From the NCBI GenBank assembly GCA_035536535.1, contig DATLNZ010000128.1:1-34630 (forward strand): 34,630 nucleotides of DNA, written 5' to 3'. The position numbers and the translations under genes were made by a program. Position 1 is the first letter of the stretch. Every line of letters begins with the position of its first letter. The notes under the pieces were generated by a model. That model was not told where the DNA came from. It saw only the letters and a program-made list of their open reading frames with translations, and ran no database searches. Source of the DNA: Actinomycetota bacterium. GTDB lineage: Bacteria; Actinomycetota; JAICYB01. Of the stretch, positions 27,226 through 34,630 are shown piece by piece.

Positions 27226-28112
27226 GCAAGGGTCCGGGCGCGCCGCCGAGGCCGGGCAGGCTCGACTCCGCCACCCGCTTCGCGGCGCTGCTCGGGCACC
27301 CGGTGTCCCATTCGTTGTCCCCGGCCCTCCACAACGCCGCATTCCGGGAAATCGGGCTCAACGCCGCTTACCTCGCTTTCGACGTGCCGCCGGAGGCCCT
27401 GCGAGCGGCGGTCGCGGGCTTGTCGGCGCTGGGGGCGGCCGGCGCGAACGTCACGGTCCCGCACAAGGAGCGGGTTCTCCAGATCGCGGACGCAGTGTCG
27501 CCCGAAGCCGAAAGGATCGGCTCTGCGAACACGCTCGTTTTCGCCGCCGGGGGCGTGCACGCCCACACGACCGACCCGGAAGGCGTCCTGGGCGGGCTTC
27601 GGGCGCTGGGAGTGGAGCCGGCGGGGCGGACGGTGCTGGTGCTTGGAGCTGGCGGGGCAGGCAGGGCGGCGGCATGGACTGTTGGGGGAGCCGGGTCCAA
27701 GCGCGTGCTGCTGGCGAACCGCTCTGGGGACAGAGCCAAGGCGGCCGCCGTGCACCTGGGCGGCCCGGTGGAGGCGCTGGCCTTGGAGGGGATCCGTTCG
27801 GCCGCCCAGGAGGTGGACCTGGTGGTGAACGCGACCTCCGCTGAGCTTTCGGGGGGCACGGTTCTGGGTCCGGAGGTGCTCCGCCGCTTGGCGGCCCGGG
27901 GCGCGGCGCTGCTCGACCTCGTCTACGCGCCGGGGGAGACGGCGCTGGTCCGGGAGGCGAGGAACTGCGGGATGAGGGCCGTCGACGGCCTGGAGACACT
28001 GGTCGTGCAGGCGGGGGCGTCGTTTGAGCTGGTGTGGGGCGTTGGGGCTCCCGTGGCGCGGATGCGCCAGGCGGCGGACGAGGCCGCGGGCCGGGCGCCT
28101 GAGAAGCGCTGA
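27222..28112 (+). CDS. aroE: Shikimate dehydrogenase
   Basis: A 296-residue NADP-dependent enzyme converting 3-dehydroshikimate to shikimate. The substrate domain shows 'LLGHPVSHSLSPALHNAAF', catalytic Lys82 in 'NVTVPHKE', 'GSANTLVF' and the Asp118 of 'HTTDPEGVL'. The cofactor domain has GAGGAG at 142-147 and 'LLANRS' with the Arg that favours NADP. The end 'VDGLETLVVQAGASFELVWG' is complete. A proline-rich N-terminal extension of about 18 residues precedes the family start. The GTG start overlaps the mltG stop by 4 bases. It is the last gene of the coupled unit, followed by a strong hairpin before pilB. Confidence 0.96.
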   Translation: MSKGPGAPPRPGRLDSATRFAALLGHPVSHSLSPALHNAAFREIGLNAAYLAFDVPPEALRAAVAGLSALGAAGANVTVPHKERVLQIADAVSPEAERIGSANTLVFAAGGVHAHTTDPEGVLGGLRALGVEPAGRTVLVLGAGGAGRAAAWTVGGAGSKRVLLANRSGDRAKAAAVHLGGPVEALALEGIRSAAQEVDLVVNATSAELSGGTVLGPEVLRRLAARGAALLDLVYAPGETALVREARNCGMRAVDGLETLVVQAGASFELVWGVGAPVARMRQAADEAAGRAPEKR

Positions 28113-28185
28113 CCGCCGGTCGCGCGCCTCGCGCCTTCAGCCGGGGCCCAAATCAGCCGATCTAACTGCATGAATGCGGATTGCT

Positions 28186-28209
28186 CCAGCCTGCCCGGGG
28201 GTAGGCTGG
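28186..28209. terminator. Strong hairpin between aroE and pilB
   Basis: CCAGCCTGCC-CGGG-GGTAGGCTGG pairs over 10 bp (one G-U) with a 4-base loop. It lies 73 bases after aroE and 28 bases before pilB. No U-run follows. It overlaps a TAGGCT -10-like hexamer (28202-28207), so it could be a terminator for the aroE unit or a regulatory structure for the pilus operon. Confidence 0.45.
28202..28207 (+). promoter_or_regulatory. Putative -10 element (TAGGCT) for the pilus operon
   Basis: TAGGCT lies 30 bases before the pilB ATG, giving a leader of about 24 nt with GAGGA just ahead of the start. TTGCTC at 28181-28186 is a possible -35, but only 15 bp away. Confidence 0.35.
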
Positions 28210-28237
28210 TCAAGCCACCCAGAGCAGCTGAGGACGC

Positions 28238-29911
28238 ATGATCACCAGGAAGGGCAACAAGAACCGGCTCCAGGACTTCGTCAACACCGGCCTGCTCACC
28301 GAAGAGCAGCTCCGGATCGCGGTGGCCGAGCAGAAGCGGACGAAGAAGACGGTCCTTCGCGTGATGCTCGAGCATGGGTTCGTCAACGAAGACGACATCC
28401 GGTCCATCAGCGCGGGCTGGATGGGCTTCGAGTGGGTGAACCTGAATGAGTACGAGATGGACCCCACCGTCCGGGGCCTGATCCCCACGGCGGTGGCCCG
28501 CCGGTACTCGGCCCTGCCGCTGGCGTCGGAGGACGGAAAGCTGGTCGTGGCCATGGCCGACCCCACCAACGTCATCGCGGTGGACGACATCCGGACGATG
28601 ACCGGCCGCGACATCAAGATCGTCGTGGCGCCGAAGTCCAACATCGAAGATTTCCTGGCAAAGGGGGCCGAACTGGACTCCTCCGTCCAGGGCCTCATCG
28701 ACGAGGCGAGCGTCGAAGACGAGCCCGAGGAGGAGCTGGAGGCCGCGGACGCCCCCGTCGTCCGGCTCATAAACGAGATCATTTCCAAGGCGGTGCAGTC
28801 GCGGGCCTCCGACGTCCACGTGGAGCCGGCGGAGCGGGACGTGCGGATCAGGTTCCGTATCGACGGCGTGCTCCACCAGGCGATGCGGCCGATCCAGAAG
28901 TCGCTTCAGGCTCATATCGTGTCGCGCGTGAAGGTCATGGCCGACCTGAACATCGCCGAGCGCCGGGTCCCGCAGGACGGGCGGATCACTCTCAAGATCA
29001 AGGACCGGGCCGTCGACTTCCGGGTGGCGACCCTTCCTACCGCATGGGGCGAGAAGATCGTCCTCAGGATCCTGGACCGGGCCTCTTCGGTAATGTCGCT
29101 GCAGGACATCGGCTTCACCGACCACTCGTTCAAGCGCTTCGAGGAGTCCTTCCGCCGTGCGTACGGAGCCCTCCTCGTAACGGGGCCGACCGGATCGGGG
29201 AAGTCGACCACCCTCTACGCAACGCTGAACATCCTCAACGACCCGGGCAAGAACATCATCACCGTCGAGGACCCGGTCGAGTACCGGCTGCCGGGACTGT
29301 CCCAGGTCCAGGTGAACCCGAAAGCCGGGCTGAACTTCGCCGGCGCGCTCCGGTCGGTCCTGCGCTCGGACCCGGACATCATCATGGTGGGCGAGATTCG
29401 GGACTCCGAGACGGCCAGCATGGCCATCGAGTCGGCGCTCACGGGACACCTCGTCCTTTCGACCCTTCACACCAACGACGCCCCTTCGGCCCTCACTCGG
29501 CTGAGCGAGATGGGGGTGGAGCCGTTTCTTGTGGCATCGGCAATCGACTGCGTGGTGGCGCAGAGGCTGGCCAGGCGCCTGTGCATGAAGTGCCGGGACC
29601 CCTACGAACCCACTCGCGAGGCTCTGGAGGCGGCACGGATTTCCTGGCCGGAGAATGAGCCGCTCCCCACGCTCTACCGCGCCGCCGGCTGCACGGCGTG
29701 TTCCAAGACCGGCTACAGGGGACGCGTGGCGCTACTCGAGGTCCTGACGATGACCGAGGAGATGGAGCGCCTTGTCGTGGAGCGGCGGTCCTCCGACGAG
29801 ATCGCCCGCCTGGCGGTGGCGCAGGGCATGAAGAAGCTGCGCGACGACGGCATCGAAAAGGTCGTGGCGGGGCTCACCACCATGGAGGAGATCCTAAGAG
29901 TCGTGGTTTAG
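28238..29911 (+). CDS. pilB: Type IV pilus extension ATPase PilB (GspE family)
   Basis: A 557-residue hexameric secretion ATPase that powers pilin polymerisation at the cytoplasmic face. An N-terminal MshEN-like domain (about 8-140) begins 'NRLQDFVNTGLLTEEQLRIAVAEQ' and repeats the pattern in 'TVLRVMLEHGFVNEDDIRSISAG'. The ATPase core follows: Asp/Glu-rich linker at 155-172, Walker A GPTGSGKST at 316-324, Asp box 'ITVEDPVEYR', Walker B 'IIMVGEIRD' at 381-389, His box 'TGHLVLSTLHTND'. The zinc cysteines Cys449, Cys452, Cys485 and Cys488 of the C-terminal C1 domain are intact, a mark of PilB/GspE rather than PilT. ATG 28238 follows GAGGA. It is the first gene of pilB-pilT-pilC-pilA. Confidence 0.96.
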   Translation: MITRKGNKNRLQDFVNTGLLTEEQLRIAVAEQKRTKKTVLRVMLEHGFVNEDDIRSISAGWMGFEWVNLNEYEMDPTVRGLIPTAVARRYSALPLASEDGKLVVAMADPTNVIAVDDIRTMTGRDIKIVVAPKSNIEDFLAKGAELDSSVQGLIDEASVEDEPEEELEAADAPVVRLINEIISKAVQSRASDVHVEPAERDVRIRFRIDGVLHQAMRPIQKSLQAHIVSRVKVMADLNIAERRVPQDGRITLKIKDRAVDFRVATLPTAWGEKIVLRILDRASSVMSLQDIGFTDHSFKRFEESFRRAYGALLVTGPTGSGKSTTLYATLNILNDPGKNIITVEDPVEYRLPGLSQVQVNPKAGLNFAGALRSVLRSDPDIIMVGEIRDSETASMAIESALTGHLVLSTLHTNDAPSALTRLSEMGVEPFLVASAIDCVVAQRLARRLCMKCRDPYEPTREALEAARISWPENEPLPTLYRAAGCTACSKTGYRGRVALLEVLTMTEEMERLVVERRSSDEIARLAVAQGMKKLRDDGIEKVVAGLTTMEEILRVVV

Positions 29912-29988
29912 GCAGCCGACTAAAGCAAAAGACAAGAAGACTCGCGGCCGGCAGGAGTCCTTCCGGACGCAAGGATCCGGGAGTAAAG

Positions 29989-31620
<1,632 letters not shown>

Positions 31621-31637
31621 CATGGAGGTTCTGAGCG

Positions 31638-32855
31638 ATGGCTGAGTTCGCGTACCGCGCCCGCGACGCCGGTGGTGGAGTCCGCACCGGGACCCTGGAG
31701 GCCGACTCCGAGGTAGCCGCCGTCGGGCGGATCCGTCAGGAGGGATGGCTGCCCGTCCAGGTTCTGGAGAAGAAGACGGGCGGCGTCAAGACCGAGATCA
31801 GGATCCCCGGGATCGGGAACAAGATTTCGCTCAAGGACGTGGCCGTGGGCTCCCGTCAGCTGGCGACGATGATCAACGCCGGACTGCCCATGCTCCGCGC
31901 TCTGACCGTCATGACGGAGCAGACGGAGTCGAAGCCGCTGGCCAAGGTCTGGAACGAGGTGCGGGGTGACGTCCAGGCCGGCTCTTCGTTCTCCGCGGCC
32001 TTGTCCAAGCACCCGAAGGCCTTCAACGGCCTCTACGTCTCCATGGTCCGGGCCGGCGAGACCGGGGGAGTTTTGGACGACGTCCTGATCCGCGTCGCCG
32101 ACACCCTCGAGAAGGCGGTCGAGCTACGCAACAAGATCAAGTCCGCGATGACCTACCCCGTGATGGTCGGGGCCCTGGTTTTCGTCATCCTGATGGCGAT
32201 CCTGCTGTTCGTCGTACCGACCTTTCAGGAGCTCTACGCGGGTCTCGGCGGGGTCCTTCCGGTCCCGACGCGGATCCTGCTCGTGATCAGCAAGATCGTC
32301 AGGAAGTTCTTCCCCTTTGTAATCCTCGCCATCTTCGGGGGCGCGTTCGCGCTGCGTCGATACGTGGCGACCGAGGGCGGGCGCAACCACATGGACATCC
32401 TCAAGCTGAAGATGCCGGTGTTCGGCGAGCTGTTCCGCAAGGTCGCGATGTCGAGGTTTTCGCGGACGCTGGGCGTCCTGATGAGGTCCGGCGTGCCCGT
32501 GCTGCAGAGCCTGGACATCACGAGCGAAACCGTCCAGAACACGGTCGTGGCGAGGGCCGTCAAGGACGTGCAGAACTCCGTGAGGGAAGGTGAGAGCCTG
32601 GCGCGGCCGCTGGAACGCCACAAGGTGTTCCCCCCGATGGTGGTGCAGATGCTGGCGGTGGGTGAGGAAACGGGAGCCGTGGACGGCATGCTGGAGAAGG
32701 TCGCCGACTTTTACGACGCGGAGGTTGACGCGACCGTGGACGCCCTGACGTCTCTCATCGAGCCGATGCTGATCGCGTTTCTGGGGGTCGTGGTTGGGGG
32801 AATACTCATATCGCTGTACCTGCCGATGTTCAAGATCGTGAACCTGATCCAGTAG
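31638..32855 (+). CDS. pilC: Type IV pilus inner-membrane platform protein PilC (GspF family)
   Basis: A 405-residue platform protein that couples the ATPases to the pilin. The N-terminal 'MAEFAYRARDAGGGVRTGTLEADSEVAAVGRIRQEGWLPVQV' is the PilC start. Two T2SF domains follow, beginning 'GSRQLATMINAGLPMLRALTVM' and 'MSRFSRTLGVLMRSGVPVLQSLDI'. Hydrophobic helices are at about 174-196 ('MVGALVFVILMAILLFVVPTF'), 213-240 and the C-terminal 'PMLIAFLGVVVGGILISLYLPMF'. The length is standard. A GGAGG at 31623-31627 precedes ATG 31638. The gap to pilA (120 bases) is rich in hairpins. Confidence 0.96.
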   Translation: MAEFAYRARDAGGGVRTGTLEADSEVAAVGRIRQEGWLPVQVLEKKTGGVKTEIRIPGIGNKISLKDVAVGSRQLATMINAGLPMLRALTVMTEQTESKPLAKVWNEVRGDVQAGSSFSAALSKHPKAFNGLYVSMVRAGETGGVLDDVLIRVADTLEKAVELRNKIKSAMTYPVMVGALVFVILMAILLFVVPTFQELYAGLGGVLPVPTRILLVISKIVRKFFPFVILAIFGGAFALRRYVATEGGRNHMDILKLKMPVFGELFRKVAMSRFSRTLGVLMRSGVPVLQSLDITSETVQNTVVARAVKDVQNSVREGESLARPLERHKVFPPMVVQMLAVGEETGAVDGMLEKVADFYDAEVDATVDALTSLIEPMLIAFLGVVVGGILISLYLPMFKIVNLIQ

Positions 32856-32862
32856 GAGTCCC

Positions 32863-32959
32863 CCGGATGGGGGATACCCGTACCACTCAAGGTGCCCCCT
32901 CGGGGGGACGATGAAGAAGGAATGGCGGCTGGGCCCAATGGGCCGTGCCGACCCCATAG
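32863..32959 (+). promoter_or_regulatory. Structured leader between pilC and pilA
   Basis: Three hairpins are stacked before pilA: CCCCC-GGAT-GGGGG (about 32863-32876), CCCCC-TCG-GGGGG (about 32894-32906) and GGCCC-AAT-GGGCC (about 32932-32944, with flanking CGGC/GCCG). They could attenuate read-through from pilC, protect a processed pilA mRNA, or sense a signal. I do not recognise a c-di-GMP riboswitch consensus here. Confidence 0.4.
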
Positions 32960-32975
32960 GAAAGGAGGGAATCGA

Positions 32976-33500
32976 ATGTTCAAAATGATGCAAAAGCGCT
33001 TGTCGCGCGAGGAGCAGGGATTCACGTTGATCGAGCTGATGGTCGTTGTCCTTATCATCGCCATCCTGATCGCGATCGCAATCCCGACGTTCCTCGGCGC
33101 TCGCAAGCGTGCACAGGACCGTGCAGCTCAGACGGCTGTGAGGCAGACGCTCGGGACGGCGAAGACGATCTTCACCGACAACGAGAGCTACACCGGCCTC
33201 ACCGTGGCCCAGCTGACAGCTGGGGAGCCGAGCTTGAAGTACACGGCCAAGGGAGGGTCCAGCACAGGCCCGAAGACGGTGGGCTGGGACTTCTCGGATA
33301 CAGCGAACGTCGGGGATGTCTTCTCGGCGTCGGTGCTCGCCGAGACCGACAACTGCTGGAAGATCTACGAGAACAGCAAGACGGGACCGACGCAGTTCGG
33401 AGTCACCGGAAGCTCTTCGGCGACTACGTGTACGCCGCCGGACCCCGACGCCGCTGTGCCCGCTGGGTATAGCGACGACAAGTTCCCAGCGGCACCGTAA
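32976..33500 (+). CDS. pilA: Type IV major pilin (prepilin)
   Basis: A 174-residue prepilin with the class III signal: basic leader of 15 residues ending 'REEQG', then the mature 'FTLIELMVVVLIIAILIAIAIPTFLGARKRAQDRAAQ' with Glu5. PilD-type peptidase should cut after Gly15 and methylate Phe16. Two cysteines ('ETDNCWKIYENS', 'SSATTCTPPDPD') could form the C-terminal D-region disulfide. The rest is Gly/Ser/Thr-rich, as in surface pilins. ATG 32976 has a near-perfect AAAGGAGGG 6 bases upstream, the strongest ribosome-binding site in the window, fitting high expression. It is the only pilin here, downstream of pilBTC. Confidence 0.96.
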   Translation: MFKMMQKRLSREEQGFTLIELMVVVLIIAILIAIAIPTFLGARKRAQDRAAQTAVRQTLGTAKTIFTDNESYTGLTVAQLTAGEPSLKYTAKGGSSTGPKTVGWDFSDTANVGDVFSASVLAETDNCWKIYENSKTGPTQFGVTGSSSATTCTPPDPDAAVPAGYSDDKFPAAP

Positions 33501-33521
33501 CCCCGCGCTGGGACCTATGGA

Positions 33522-34630
33522 TCAAGAGGGGCCCCCGCGAGGGGGTCCCTCTTCCATTGCGGCGAGGGCAGAGGCACCCTTCATGGCGTCGATCTGTCGC
33601 TTCTCCACCTGCCGGAGCACGGCTCGTGCCCTGCGGTCGAAGGGTCGGATCTCAAGAGCGCGTGACGCGAATTGCTTCGCCAGGCCCAGGTCCCCTTCGG
33701 ACAAGAACAATTGCGACGCCGAGGAGAGCGTCGCGTAATCGTTCGGGAATCGCCCCACTTGTTCTACCAGCCACACTCTCGCCTGCTCAAAGTCTCGCGC
33801 TACGAGTGACACATCCGCCGCAAGAGACCGAACTGTCGGCTCCCAGCGGTGCTCCCGCACCGTCGAGGAAGAGATCCGGAAAGCCTCCGATGCGGCGCCG
33901 CTTCTGCCGGCCCTGCTGTCGATCGCCAGCGACAATGCCAGCTCATGAGGGGCGCGGACCCGCCAAGGGTCGAGGCTGCTGGCCCGCCTCAGGGCTGTCT
34001 GCGACCCATAGATCCGGCCGGAACGCTCCGCCCAGCTCGCCCCAAAGCGCATGCAGCTGAGAACCACCCCGACCGCCAATAGGGCGACCACGCCATGCCG
34101 GAGAGCCTTCCACTCCTGCGCGGCTTCTTTGAGCAACATGCCGCCGAACAGGAACAACATGGGCGTGAGGATGACACTCAGGGGCTGCAGGAGGTGGTAC
34201 ACGCCAAGAGCGGCCACGGCGCCGAAAATCCACGCCTCCCCCGGTTTGCGCCAAGCTTTCGCCGCGACCACGGCCCAGAGAGCTATGAGCGCGACCGTAC
34301 CCAGGACCCCAGTCGTGGTGGCGGACTGCACGAACAGGTTGTGGGCGTCGGCCCACCCGCGACCTAGGACTCGCATATCCCGCACGCCGGCGGAGGAGAG
34401 AAAGGCCCCCTGGCCCGTGCCGGGCCCCCAGCCGGACAGCGGTTTGTCGAGCCAGCCGCGGGAGAAGACCTTCCAGACCCGCACCCGCTCGCTGAGGGAC
34501 TCGTCTACCTGATCTGCGCGCGCAGCGGCCGACAGAGGCCGGAGACCGTCGGTCGTGGCATCAACGATCGCCCACGATGCGAAAGTGACGGCGACTGCGG
34601 CCGCAGGCGCGGCGTCTCGAACCAGCCCGG
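33522..34630 (-). CDS. Wzy_C/O-antigen ligase-like membrane protein with TPR-like C-terminus (5' end outside window)
   Basis: The frame is open to the right edge; 368 C-terminal residues are visible. 'ERVRVWKVFSRGWLDKPLSGWGPGTGQGAF...ADAHNLFVQSATTTGVLGTVALIALWAVV' is the Wzy_C/O-antigen ligase periplasmic loop with the conserved R...W and the H-N-L-F region before the next helix. Hydrophobic segments follow ('GAVAALGVYHLLQPLSVILTPMLFLFGGM', 'HGVVALLAVGVVLSCM'). The last ~170 residues are soluble and TPR-like ('LAADVSLVARDFEQARVWLVEQVGRFPNDYATLSSASQLFLSEGDLGLAKQFASRALEIRP'). Family members polymerise or ligate lipid-linked glycans, or transfer them to pilins. It converges on pilA, and its C-terminus ('EEGPPRGGPS') is encoded within the pilA terminator hairpin. 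Confidence 0.82.
   Translation of the reverse strand, partial: GLVRDAAPAAAVAVTFASWAIVDATTDGLRPLSAAARADQVDESLSERVRVWKVFSRGWLDKPLSGWGPGTGQGAFLSSAGVRDMRVLGRGWADAHNLFVQSATTTGVLGTVALIALWAVVAAKAWRKPGEAWIFGAVAALGVYHLLQPLSVILTPMLFLFGGMLLKEAAQEWKALRHGVVALLAVGVVLSCMRFGASWAERSGRIYGSQTALRRASSLDPWRVRAPHELALSLAIDSRAGRSGAASEAFRISSSTVREHRWEPTVRSLAADVSLVARDFEQARVWLVEQVGRFPNDYATLSSASQLFLSEGDLGLAKQFASRALEIRPFDRRARAVLRQVEKRQIDAMKGASALAAMEEGPPRGGPS
33524..33553. terminator. Bidirectional terminator between pilA and the convergent ligase gene
   Basis: AAGAGGGGCCCCC-GCGA-GGGGGTCCCTCTT forms a 13-bp stem (one G-U) with a GCGA tetraloop, starting 24 bases after the pilA stop. It sits inside the last codons of the minus-strand gene. 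Only short T-runs flank it. Confidence 0.75.

Noticed and set aside
28113-28237. Possible c-di-GMP riboswitch before pilB
   Set aside because: A strong hairpin is present, but no GEMM-type conserved core could be recognised.
27923-29470. A 515-codon minus-strand frame opposite pilB
   Set aside because: It is antisense to a clear PilB ATPase and has no protein-family character.

Overview
The window is GC-rich bacterial chromosome, most likely from an uncultivated, non-streptomycete member of the Actinomycetota. Supporting signs are the high GC content, many GTG/TTG starts, TAnnnT -10 elements with little -35 conservation, a SARP/BTAD-type regulator, an rRNA spacer without tRNAs, and extra sequence in the 23S rRNA near the site of the actinobacterial helix-54 insertion. 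The class cannot be settled by eye. No phage, IS element, CRISPR array or plasmid function is visible.

Left part (1-11.4 kb): the end of an inositol-monophosphatase-like gene and an M48 membrane protease are followed by the vitamin B6 pair pdxS-pdxT, a methyltransferase and yebC. Two polytopic membrane genes, PIG-V-like on the minus strand and GT-C-like on the plus strand, sit between yebC and the Holliday-junction operon ruvC-ruvA-ruvB. Then comes an ErpA/IscA-type Fe-S carrier. Directly behind it is a peroxiredoxin reading frame in which an in-frame TGA falls exactly on the peroxidatic cysteine codon and is followed by a SECIS-like hairpin. I read this as a selenocysteine peroxiredoxin. A small HIT-like Cys-rich gene overlaps its stop codon.

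Middle part (11.4-16.7 kb): one complete rRNA operon, 16S-23S-5S, with promoter, boxA-like elements in leader and spacer, and a strong terminator hairpin.

Right part: a small protein and a SARP-like regulator (minus), a THUMP-domain RNA methyltransferase, a lone tRNA with CAU anticodon (probably Ile2), a ThDP-dependent enzyme, a minimal zincin plus FlK-like thioesterase pair (minus), and an aquaporin with a long disordered tail. Next is the tightly coupled run alaS-ruvX-mltG-aroE. A type IV pilus operon, pilB-pilT-pilC-pilA, follows, in which the PilT-type ATPase carries an MshEN-like N-terminal region. A convergent Wzy_C/O-antigen-ligase-like gene with a TPR-like tail runs off the right edge.

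The most notable items are the probable selenoprotein and its hairpin, the MshEN-PilT fusion, the ligase beside pilA as a candidate pilin glycosylation factor, and a compensatory change in the 16S 690 hairpin. Most genes are core housekeeping genes.
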